A stretch of 5,539 bases of DNA from Pyrobaculum sp. (GTDB lineage: Archaea > Thermoproteota > Thermoprotei > Thermoproteales > Thermoproteaceae): NCBI GenBank assembly GCA_022759345.1, contig JAEMPK010000106.1, positions 1 through 5,539 of the forward strand, given 5' to 3'. The notes beneath the pieces were generated by a model. The model was given only the letters and a program-made list of their open reading frames with translations, was not told the DNA's origin and did no database searches. The translations under genes were made by a program, and so were the position numbers. Shown here in pieces: positions 1 through 5,354 of the stretch. Every line of letters starts with the position of its first letter. Position 1 is the first letter of the stretch.

Positions 1-26
1 GCTCACGTCTCAACACTCGGGTCCCT

Positions 27-34
27 ATAAAAAT
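27..34 (-). terminator. Short T-rich stretch downstream of the Lrp gene
   Basis: On the minus strand, ten bases after the TAG stop of the Lrp/AsnC gene, the sequence reads ATTTTTAT with five consecutive T. Archaeal RNA polymerase can terminate intrinsically at such oligo-T tracts without a hairpin. The tract is short and isolated, so this is only a possible terminator. Confidence 0.3.
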
Positions 35-43
35 CTGACTCCT

Positions 44-550
44 CTACGCGGGGGAGGCCGGAGGCATTACTCGTCTTCTCCAGTCGTCAACTATCTCCAG
101 AACTATCAAGGTCTCGGTGCGTTGTATGTCTTGATTTGAGGCTAAGTACGAAACAAGAAACGTAGATAGTTGTTTGATATCTCTAGCCCACACCTTAAAG
201 AGGAGGTCGTAGGGGCCTGTGATTATGTAAGCCTCCTCCACGAAAGGCATCCCCCGTTCGCCGTTGCACTCCGCCAACACCTTCTCGGCTACCTCTTGTT
301 GGAGGGGCTTCGCCTCCTTGGCGGCGGCGCCTCTTCTGACGCTGACGAGCACAAAGGCGAGGAGCCTATACCCCAGAGCGAAGGGGTTGGCCACTGCTTT
401 ATAGCCCATGATCACGCCTTCGTTTTCAAGCTTCTTGATACGGGCGGCAATGGTGGTTTTGGGTCTGCCTAGCTCCATGCTGAGCTCTTGCAGAGTCTTT
501 CTTCCGTCGGCCTGAAGAAGCACCACTAATTTACGATCTACCTCGTCCAT
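44..550 (-). CDS. Lrp/AsnC-family transcriptional regulator
   Basis: A 168-residue protein with the standard Lrp/AsnC layout. An N-terminal winged helix-turn-helix spans about residues 3-50 (opening MDEVDRKLVVLL, recognition helix around RPKTTIAARIKKLENEG). A RAM ligand and oligomerisation domain spans about 62-155 and carries the family signature TGPYD at 111-115. Length fits the family, although the RAM domain has an extra loop around ECNGERGMPF (94-103). Members bind DNA as dimers or octamers and often respond to amino acids; nothing here identifies the ligand or targets. The ATG at 550 is chosen because it follows a TATA element by about 25 nt, predicting a leaderless mRNA. The gene diverges from eS1 and is transcribed alone. 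Autoregulation is common in the family, but I see no convincing operator palindrome. The family call is secure; the specific regulator is unknown. Confidence 0.93.
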   Translation of the reverse strand: MDEVDRKLVVLLQADGRKTLQELSMELGRPKTTIAARIKKLENEGVIMGYKAVANPFALGYRLLAFVLVSVRRGAAAKEAKPLQQEVAEKVLAECNGERGMPFVEEAYIITGPYDLLFKVWARDIKQLSTFLVSYLASNQDIQRTETLIVLEIVDDWRRRVMPPASPA

Positions 551-570
551 ACGCCATGTCTAACACCTCA

Positions 571-578
571 ATATATAG
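571..578 (-). promoter_or_regulatory. TATA box of the Lrp/AsnC gene
   Basis: The minus strand reads GCGAAGCTATATATTG. The TATATA core (572-577) is centred about 25 nt upstream of the ATG at 550, and the purine-rich GAAG just upstream resembles a BRE. The spacing predicts transcription starting at or next to the start codon. An AGGTG further down could be a weak Shine-Dalgarno but sits too far from the ATG to be needed. Confidence 0.6.
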
Positions 579-660
579 CTTCGCCTCGGCTGGCTAGTGG
601 CGGACGTCGAAAAGCCGTCGTCGTTGTGAAGAAGTCTCTTAGGCTGGCGGAAGGGCAAAA

Positions 661-668
661 ATTTAAAT
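661..668 (+). promoter_or_regulatory. TATA box of the eS1 gene
   Basis: ATTTAAAT, preceded by the A-rich GGCAAAA that can serve as BRE, is centred about 26 nt upstream of the ATG at 691. That spacing places the transcript start at 691 and leaves the in-frame ATG at 676 between promoter and start site. The remaining gap to the Lrp gene (about 579-650) shows nothing recognisable. Confidence 0.65.
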
Positions 669-690
669 TCGTGAGATGTTGGACGCGTCA

Positions 691-1356
691 ATGGCGGAGA
701 AGCAGAAGGCCGTCGCTAAGCAGGAGAAGGTTGCAATATCTAAACGCGATCCGTGGGCGTTGAAGAAATGGTTCAGCGTCCATGCTCCTTCCTATCTCGG
801 CGGGGTTTTCATAGCTGAGGTCCCTGCCGCTGAGCCTCAGAAATTGTTAATGCGGACTCTAGAAGTATCTCTCTACGACCTCACTAAAGACATCTCTCAT
901 TTGCCGATAAAGTTGAAATTACAGATCCATAAGGTAGATGGACTACAGGCCTTTACTAGGTTTAAAGGTCTAGAGCTTACCAGAGACTACATCAGGTCTC
1001 TGGTGAGGAAAGGGACTAGCAAAGTCACTGCCATAACGGAGGTCAAGACTAAGGATGGATGGGTCATGAGGGTCACCGTCCTGGCGGTGACGACTCACCG
1101 CATTGGGACGGCGCAGAAGTCGGCGATGAGGAAGAGGATTATAGAGACGCTTACGAAGAAGGCCTCCGAGATGGACATAGGTCAGTTCTTGAAGGAGGCT
1201 CTAGAGGGGGTAATGGCAGCCGACCTCTTCGTAGCTGGTAAAAAGATAGCCCCGTTGAGGAAGGTGGAGCTGGCTAAAATAAAGGTGTTGAGGTACCCGC
1301 CTGAGGAGGAGGCGGTGGCAGTGAAGGAAGCCGTGGCGGAGGCCGCCTCTTCTTAA
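691..1356 (+). CDS. rps3ae: 30S ribosomal protein eS1 (S3Ae)
   Basis: A 221-residue structural protein of the small ribosomal subunit, eukaryotic/archaeal family eS1 (S3Ae), which sits on the platform near the 16S rRNA 3' end. Recognition rests on the family pattern throughout: WALKKWFSVHAPSYLGG near residues 22-38, TLEVSLYDLTKDISHL near 56-71, IRSLVRKGTSKVTAITEVKT at 101-120 and VTTHRIGTAQKSAMRKR at 133-149. The last 20 or so residues are an Ala/Glu-rich tail. The reading frame is open from an ATG at 676, but the start at 691 (MAEKQKAVAKQEK) is preferred because the TATA box at 661-668 would make 691 the first base of a leaderless mRNA and because archaeal eS1 proteins usually begin this way. 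The first half uses noticeably more A/T-ending codons than the last third. It converges on the KH gene with a 4-nt overlap. Confidence 0.95.
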   Translation: MAEKQKAVAKQEKVAISKRDPWALKKWFSVHAPSYLGGVFIAEVPAAEPQKLLMRTLEVSLYDLTKDISHLPIKLKLQIHKVDGLQAFTRFKGLELTRDYIRSLVRKGTSKVTAITEVKTKDGWVMRVTVLAVTTHRIGTAQKSAMRKRIIETLTKKASEMDIGQFLKEALEGVMAADLFVAGKKIAPLRKVELAKIKVLRYPPEEEAVAVKEAVAEAASS

Positions 1357-1877
1357 CGTCTCTTTGCGCCTTGGATAAAGCGGTAGACGGTGCTGTGTTT
1401 CTTGCCTTCTATTAACATCTCCACGGCCCGTCTCGCGATCTCCACGTCTTCCAGCCTGCCTAAGATCGCCACGTAGTTGTCCCCGACTACCATGTCCACC
1501 TCGGCCAGCTGTTCAATGGTGTGGCGCGCCCTTCCGCCCTCGCCGATTATCCTCCCCAGTATGCGCCTTAGGTGGTTGGGCTTGTCGGTGTACTCCTTTA
1601 AGTTTATCACAGCCAGGACGTAGTCGTCGTTTTCCAGCTGAAGCGCCTTCTCGGGCGCGAACCCCAGCGCCACCGCCCTCGCCATCTCTCTGAGCTTCAG
1701 TATGACGTCTACAGTGGCGTCAGGCCCCGGCGTGATTTTTATGTAAAGCCCCCTCTCGTCGACCTCCACCCGGGCCCCGTATCTTCCGTCTGTCAGTTTT
1801 GCAAATTCCCTAGCCGCCCTCAGCCGCTTCTCCTCTATGGGCTCTAGTATGGTGCCGCGTAGATACTCGGAAGCCAC
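1353..1877 (-). CDS. Archaeal Dim2/Pno1-type KH-domain RNA-binding protein
   Basis: A 174-residue protein (176 if the ATG at 1883 is used) of the archaeal Dim2/Pno1/Krr1-like family. In eukaryotes Pno1/Dim2 binds the 3' end of pre-18S rRNA, restrains the Nob1 cleavage site and works with Rio kinases; archaeal homologues are thought to act likewise on 16S rRNA. Numbering from 1877, an N-terminal KH-like fold (about 10-72) lacks a recognisable GxxG loop. A linker follows with GFAPEKALQL and LAVINLKEY. The second KH domain (about 90-142) carries the RNA-binding GxxG as GEGG at 112-115 in GRIIGEGGRARHTIEQLAEV. The C-terminal MLIEGKKHSTVYRFI is diagnostic of the family. The GTG at 1877 lies about 26 nt from the shared TATA element, whereas the in-frame ATG at 1883 is only about 20 nt away. 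Function in this organism is inferred from homology and from its rio1 neighbour. Confidence 0.88.
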   Translation of the reverse strand: MASEYLRGTILEPIEEKRLRAAREFAKLTDGRYGARVEVDERGLYIKITPGPDATVDVILKLREMARAVALGFAPEKALQLENDDYVLAVINLKEYTDKPNHLRRILGRIIGEGGRARHTIEQLAEVDMVVGDNYVAILGRLEDVEIARRAVEMLIEGKKHSTVYRFIQGAKRR

Positions 1878-1895
1878 GGCCATACGGGGTAAGGG

Positions 1896-1907
1896 ATTTA
1901 AATTTAA
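1896..1907. promoter_or_regulatory. Shared bidirectional TATA element between the KH gene and rio1
   Basis: ATTTAAATTTAA contains two overlapping palindromes: ATTTAAAT (1896-1903) and TTAAATTTAA (1898-1907). Read on the plus strand, the ATTTAAAT half follows an AAGGG that can act as BRE and is about 24 nt from the rio1 GTG at 1923. Read on the minus strand, the other half (TTAAATTT) is about 26 nt from the KH GTG at 1877. One A/T block therefore appears to serve two divergent leaderless genes in a gap of about 45 nt. Confidence 0.6.
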
Positions 1908-1922
1908 CCTAAGACAGAGCCG

Positions 1923-2723
1923 GTGGGGCGTTTTAGAACTGAGAAAGACAGCGACTACTTCAAGGTGGTAGACGACGCCATAAACGCGTATACCTGGGCC
2001 GCCATCGTGAAGCTCCAGGAGAAGGGCGTGGTGGGGGATGTGCTGGGGCCCGTGGGGCAGGGGAAGGAGGCGAAGCTGATTCTCGCCAAGAGAGACGACG
2101 GCTATGTGGTGTTGAAGGTCTTCTACCCGGTGCCCGTGAGGTTTGTGAAGAGTAGATACAGCTACATCCTGGGCGACCCTAGGTTTAGGGGGCTGAAGAT
2201 AAGCGACCAGCTACACCTAGTGGAGGTCTGGTGCCGAAAGGAGTTCGGCAACCTCTCCCGTGCCTACTCCGCCGGCGTCCGCGTGCCGAGGCCCTACGGC
2301 TTCTACCGCAACGTGCTCGTCATGCAGTTCATCGGCGTAGACAGAAACCCCGCCCCTCTTCTGGCTGAGGTAAGGCTTGAAGACCTAGACGACGTAGATC
2401 ACGTATTCTACGAGGTGGTGAAAAACTTGGAGAAGACCTACGTCGTAGCTGGGCTGGTGCACGGCGACTTAAGCCCCTTCAACATCCTCTACGATGGCGA
2501 AAACCCCTGGTTTATCGACTGGGGCTCCGCCGTGAGGCGGGGCCATCCGAAGGAGCTGGAGTACTTGAGACGCGACGTGGAGAGGGTGTTGGAGTTCTTC
2601 GGCAACCCCGTCTCGCCTCAGGAGTTGTTTAAGAGACTGGTTGAGAGGGGGGCTTGGCGCGGCGGAGTAGACGTGGATGAAGAGGGGTGGCTACTGGTCG
2701 GCGGCCGCCGCCTCTTGGAATAG
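1923..2723 (+). CDS. rio1: Rio1-family serine/threonine kinase/ATPase
   Basis: A 266-residue atypical protein kinase of the RIO family, Rio1 subfamily. Rio1 acts at a late step of small-subunit maturation, where its ATPase activity helps release assembly factors such as Dim2 and Nob1 in eukaryotes. Subfamily markers are GDPRFRG (84-90), WCRKEFGNLSRAYSAGVRVP (103-122) and the hinge VMQFIG (133-138). Kinase elements are the nucleotide loop GQGKEA (45-50), the ATP-anchoring Lys65 in VVLKVF, catalytic loop HGDLSPFNIL (180-189) with Asp182 and Asn187, and metal-binding Asp199 in FIDWGSAV. All catalytic residues are present, but several loops differ from the usual Rio1 wording (STGKEA, HADLSEYN, IDVSQ). 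The start is GTG at 1923, placed about 24 nt after the shared TATA element; no in-frame ATG lies near the amino terminus. The last 33 nt overlap the 3' end of iorB. Rio2 is less likely because GDPRFRG is a Rio1 feature. Confidence 0.92.
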   Translation: MGRFRTEKDSDYFKVVDDAINAYTWAAIVKLQEKGVVGDVLGPVGQGKEAKLILAKRDDGYVVLKVFYPVPVRFVKSRYSYILGDPRFRGLKISDQLHLVEVWCRKEFGNLSRAYSAGVRVPRPYGFYRNVLVMQFIGVDRNPAPLLAEVRLEDLDDVDHVFYEVVKNLEKTYVVAGLVHGDLSPFNILYDGENPWFIDWGSAVRRGHPKELEYLRRDVERVLEFFGNPVSPQELFKRLVERGAWRGGVDVDEEGWLLVGGRRLLE

Positions 2724-3254
2724 CTGCATGCCTTTGCGAAACGCCGCCTGGTTTCTCTCGTCTAGACTAGACGGCATGGGCAAGCCCAGGAGTTGAGACA
2801 GAAAACCCAACATTACAGAATTCTCGTAGAGGGCGGACCCGAGTTCCAAGGCGGCGTCGTAACACGGCACTACGTACGACCTAGGCCAACTCCTTTTGAT
2901 AGCCTCTATCAACTCCTTTAGGTCATACCACCTCCCAGGCGGCTGGATGACTCTTTTATTCACCAACAAAACAGCCCCCGGCCTTAGGTAGCGGTAGGCC
3001 CTAACCGCCTCCAGCGCCTCCAGCGCCACGACGAAGTCGGCGCCGCCCTCCTCCACTATGGGGGCGTAAACCTCTTTTCCAAATCTCACGTGGACCTCCA
3101 CCGAGCCCCCACGTTGACTCAATCCGTGGACTTCTGCGATGCGTACGTCGTACCCCTCGGCAAGCGCAGCCTCGCCTATCCACCTGGCCAACGTCAACAC
3201 GCCCTGGCCCCCGACCCCCACGATGACTATGCTTGTCGCCATAGCTCTAGCCAC
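2691..3254 (-). CDS. iorB: Indolepyruvate:ferredoxin oxidoreductase, beta subunit
   Basis: A 187-residue small subunit of indolepyruvate:ferredoxin oxidoreductase, homologous to the gamma domain of pyruvate:ferredoxin oxidoreductases. With IorA it forms a cytoplasmic enzyme that decarboxylates aryl-pyruvates from Trp, Phe and Tyr to aryl-acetyl-CoA, reducing ferredoxin. The N-terminal glycine-rich VGVGGQGVLT (12-21) and HGLSQRGGSVEVHVRFG (43-59) are family signatures, and length is typical. The start is GTG at 3254, chosen because a GGAGG (3263-3267, minus strand) lies 8 nt upstream; the in-frame ATG at 3242 (183 residues) is the alternative and has no such site. The gene overlaps iorA by 28 nt, or 16 nt from the ATG, indicating translational coupling and cotranscription from the iorA promoter. 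At its 3' end it overlaps the convergent rio1 gene by 33 nt. Confidence 0.93.
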   Translation of the reverse strand: MARAMATSIVIVGVGGQGVLTLARWIGEAALAEGYDVRIAEVHGLSQRGGSVEVHVRFGKEVYAPIVEEGGADFVVALEALEAVRAYRYLRPGAVLLVNKRVIQPPGRWYDLKELIEAIKRSWPRSYVVPCYDAALELGSALYENSVMLGFLSQLLGLPMPSSLDERNQAAFRKGMQLFQEAAAADQ

Positions 3255-5002
3255 TGCTCTCTCCTCCCCTCAACCACAAACGCCCCGAAGGGACACACCT
3301 CTGCACACATGCCGCAACCCACGCAGAGCGCCGGGTCTACATACGCTTTTTTATCCGGCCGCTTTGAGATGGCGCTACATTTTAGAAGGTTGTAGCAAAG
3401 GCCGCAGCCGGTGCATTTGTCTGGGTCGACGCGGTATTTAGGAAGCTGAAGACCCGCCCTCCTCGCCTTTCTCGTCGCGATTAAGGTACAAGGCCTTCTG
3501 GACACCACAACCGCCGGCTTGCCTGTCTTCACCACCTCCACAGCCCTCTTCACCACGTCTATTGACTTTTTGATGTCCACGGGGTCTATTACAAAGGTGG
3601 GGAGGCCCAAAGCCTCGGTTATCTTCTCCACAGGCACGGCTTTGCTGGGGCTCGGCTGGCCGCCGGTCATGGCGGTGTACGCGTTGTCCATGACCACTAT
3701 GAGGATGGGTATCTGTCTAGTCACGACGTCGATAAGTTGCGGCAACACGGCGTGGTAAAAGGTGGAGTCGCCCACGGTGGCGACTACGAACTGCCCCCCG
3801 GCGACGGCTATGCCGGAGCCCAGCCCCACGGAGGACCCCATGTGGGTGATCAAGTCCTGCTGACCCATGTTTATGCCGAGAGAGTAGCAACCTATGTCGC
3901 CAGACCACACCGGGTTGAGACCGCTGGTTGCCACTCTAAGGATGTAGAAAGTACCCATGTGAGGACACCCAGGACAGAGAGCCGGCGGCCTCGGCGCAGG
4001 CTCTAAAGGCGCCTTCACAGGCTGGGGAGGGGCATATGGGATGTCGAGGGCCTTGGCCAAACCTGCCGCCACCTTGCCTACGTCTAGCTCGCCGTATTTC
4101 GGAAAGAAGCCCTCCAACTTGCCCTTGGTCGCGACCCCCATGGACCTGAGTTGAAGCTCAACTACGGGGTCGCCCTCCTCGACCACCACGACGGATTTAG
4201 CAAGTTCCGTAATCTTCCGGGGGACCGGCACAGACATCCCCAGCTTCACAACCACGGCCTCTATCTTCAGCCGCTTTACGGCTTCCTTAACGTAGTTGTA
4301 GGCAACGCCAGAGGTGACGATGACCACGTCGCCGGAGCCCTCCGCGGTCATATACTCGCCGGCTACGTCTATTATCTTCTCCCACTTCTCCACCAGCTCT
4401 TTCTTCCTCTCCCTGGCGTTGGCCGGCACAAGCGTAAACCTCTTCGTATCTCGCGTAAATCGGCCCCATCTAGGCGGGGCTGGCGGCTCTAGCTCCACAG
4501 GCGCCCTGACGTGGCTTACCCTAGTCACGCTTCTCATCAACACGGGATGTCTCAACCTTTCGCTGAGCTCAAACGCAGTCTTAGCCATCTTGTAGGCCTC
4601 GGCGGGGTCGCCGGGCTCTAGGACAGGTATGTACGACTGAAGTCCGTACCATCTGGTGTCTTGTTCATTTTGCGAAGAATACATCCAGGGGTCGTCGGCG
4701 GACACGACGAGAAGACCCCCCACCACGCCTGTATACGCGGCGCTGTGCAGCGGGTCGGCCGCCACGTTTAGCCCCACATGTTTCATGGCCGTTAAAGCCC
4801 TGGCGCCGGCGAGGGCGGCGCCGTAGGCCAGCTCAAGAGCCACCTTCTCGTTAGTAGCCCAGTGGACAAACCGGTCTTTAAACTCCTCCAGCGTCTCTAT
4901 TATCTCGGTGGAAGGCGTGCCGGGGTATGCGGTAGCCACCGCCACACCCCCGCTTAAGGCTCCGTAAGCAATAGCCTCATTGCCGAGAAGAAGCAGACGC
5001 AT
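3227..5002 (-). CDS. iorA: Indolepyruvate:ferredoxin oxidoreductase, alpha subunit
   Basis: A 591-residue catalytic subunit of the thiamine-diphosphate, iron-sulfur enzyme that oxidises aryl-pyruvates with CoA and ferredoxin. Domains in order: an N-terminal pyruvate-oxidoreductase pyrimidine-binding domain (about 3-170) with YPGTPSTE (26-33); a middle transketolase-C-like domain (about 225-320); a thiamine-diphosphate binding domain (about 343-505) with CPGCPH (343-348), GDIGC (368-372), GDSTFYH (411-417) and the Mg/TPP motif MDNAYTAMTGGQPSPS (438-453); and a C-terminal bacterial-type 2[4Fe-4S] ferredoxin domain. The cluster cysteines are 530, 533, 536, 542 and 560, 563, 566, 570. Length is slightly below the roughly 600-650 usual for the family, and nothing is missing. 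In the first cysteine motif the proline that normally follows the fourth Cys is Ser (KCSAI). The ATG at 5002 lies about 25 nt from a TATA box. iorB follows as the second operon gene. Arylpyruvate specificity is inferred from the fused architecture; the exact substrate preference cannot be read from sequence. Confidence 0.96.
   Translation of the reverse strand: MRLLLLGNEAIAYGALSGGVAVATAYPGTPSTEIIETLEEFKDRFVHWATNEKVALELAYGAALAGARALTAMKHVGLNVAADPLHSAAYTGVVGGLLVVSADDPWMYSSQNEQDTRWYGLQSYIPVLEPGDPAEAYKMAKTAFELSERLRHPVLMRSVTRVSHVRAPVELEPPAPPRWGRFTRDTKRFTLVPANARERKKELVEKWEKIIDVAGEYMTAEGSGDVVIVTSGVAYNYVKEAVKRLKIEAVVVKLGMSVPVPRKITELAKSVVVVEEGDPVVELQLRSMGVATKGKLEGFFPKYGELDVGKVAAGLAKALDIPYAPPQPVKAPLEPAPRPPALCPGCPHMGTFYILRVATSGLNPVWSGDIGCYSLGINMGQQDLITHMGSSVGLGSGIAVAGGQFVVATVGDSTFYHAVLPQLIDVVTRQIPILIVVMDNAYTAMTGGQPSPSKAVPVEKITEALGLPTFVIDPVDIKKSIDVVKRAVEVVKTGKPAVVVSRRPCTLIATRKARRAGLQLPKYRVDPDKCTGCGLCYNLLKCSAISKRPDKKAYVDPALCVGCGMCAEVCPFGAFVVEGRREQWLELWRQA
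3263..3267 (-). promoter_or_regulatory. Shine-Dalgarno site for iorB inside the iorA 3' end
   Basis: The minus strand reads GGGGAGGAGAGAGCAGTGG. The GGAGG core is complementary to the anti-Shine-Dalgarno CCTCC expected at the archaeal 16S rRNA 3' end and is 8 nt before the GTG at 3254. It decides the start over the ATG at 3242, which is 20 nt away. It is the only clear ribosome binding site in the window and serves the only gene here that is internal to an operon. Confidence 0.6.
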
Positions 5003-5022
5003 ATGTAATTAGTCATATATAG

Positions 5023-5030
5023 TTTATAAA
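5023..5030 (-). promoter_or_regulatory. TATA box of the iorAB operon
   Basis: The palindromic TTTATAAA, preceded on the minus strand by purine-rich TGAAAGC as a likely BRE, is centred about 25 nt upstream of the iorA ATG at 5002. This spacing predicts a leaderless iorAB transcript. A second A/T run, ATATAT at about 5015-5020, is too close to the ATG to be the TATA box. Confidence 0.65.
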
Positions 5031-5055
5031 GCTTTCAATAGATAGAAGACATAAG

Positions 5056-5063
5056 GCTTAAAT
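5056..5063 (+). promoter_or_regulatory. TATA box of the TFS-like gene
   Basis: GCTTAAAT after a purine-rich ATAAG lies about 25 nt upstream of the ATG at 5085, again predicting a leaderless mRNA. Together with the iorA TATA box it accounts for most of the 82-nt divergent gap; I see no further operator. Confidence 0.55.
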
Positions 5064-5084
5064 ATTCGTGCCACATCAACCGGG

Positions 5085-5354
5085 ATGCGGTTCTGTCCCA
5101 AAGACGGCACTTTAATGGTGCCGCAGAAAAAAGACGGCACGACCGTGTTGAAGTGTCCTAAGTGTGGTTACGAGATTAAACTCACCGAGAAGGCCAAGGA
5201 GGCGTATAGACAGAAATCGGAAGTGGCGGAGGAGAAGAGGAGAGGCGTAATGGTAGCGGAGGAGAGGAAGGTTGAGTACGACAAAGAGGAGATGGAGGAG
5301 CTCCGGCGTCAGCTACTTGAGAATCTCCAAGAGTCTGAGCGGGAAGGCGACTAG
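5085..5354 (+). CDS. Short TFS/RpoM-like protein with only the N-terminal zinc ribbon
   Basis: An 89-residue protein whose first 33 residues match the N-terminal zinc ribbon of archaeal transcription factor S (also called RNA polymerase subunit M, related to Rpb9 and TFIIS). The pattern is FCPKDG (3-8), VPQKKDG (12-18) and LKCPKCGYE (22-30). In ordinary TFS the first pair is CxxC; here the second Cys is Asp7, leaving Cys4, Cys24 and Cys27 as clear ligands. Residues 34-89 are highly charged and probably helical (for example EEMEELRRQLLENLQ at 68-82). The C-terminal zinc ribbon, which carries the acidic pair that promotes transcript cleavage in TFS of about 105-115 residues, is absent, and no remnant is encoded before the next gene. 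It probably binds RNA polymerase without cleavage activity, but that is inference. The ATG at 5085 fits a leaderless start. An 11-bp direct repeat lies within the ribbon. Confidence 0.8.
   Translation: MRFCPKDGTLMVPQKKDGTTVLKCPKCGYEIKLTEKAKEAYRQKSEVAEEKRRGVMVAEERKVEYDKEEMEELRRQLLENLQESEREGD
5100..5140 (+). repeat. In-frame 11-bp direct repeat within the TFS-like gene
   Basis: AAAGACGGCAC occurs at 5100-5110 and again at 5130-5140, exactly 30 bp apart and in the same frame. Both copies encode Lys-Asp-Gly-Thr (residues 6-9 and 16-19). The first copy contains the Asp codon in the place where the family normally has the second zinc-binding Cys. Confidence 0.85.

Noticed and set aside
170..472. 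Plus-strand open frame of 100 codons opposite the Lrp gene
   Set aside because: Fully antisense to a clear Lrp/AsnC protein; its translation has no recognisable domain and no promoter.
1059..1241. Alternative frame inside eS1
   Set aside because: Same-strand shadow in the GC-rich 3' half of eS1; its charged, Gly-rich translation resembles no family.
3090..3441. Two overlapping plus-strand open frames opposite the iorA/iorB junction
   Set aside because: Both are antisense to well-supported enzyme subunits and have low-complexity, domain-free translations expected from GC-rich coding DNA.
4151..4595. Plus-strand open frames of 93 and 113 codons opposite iorA
   Set aside because: They lie within the conserved iorA frame, overlap each other and show no start signal or domain.
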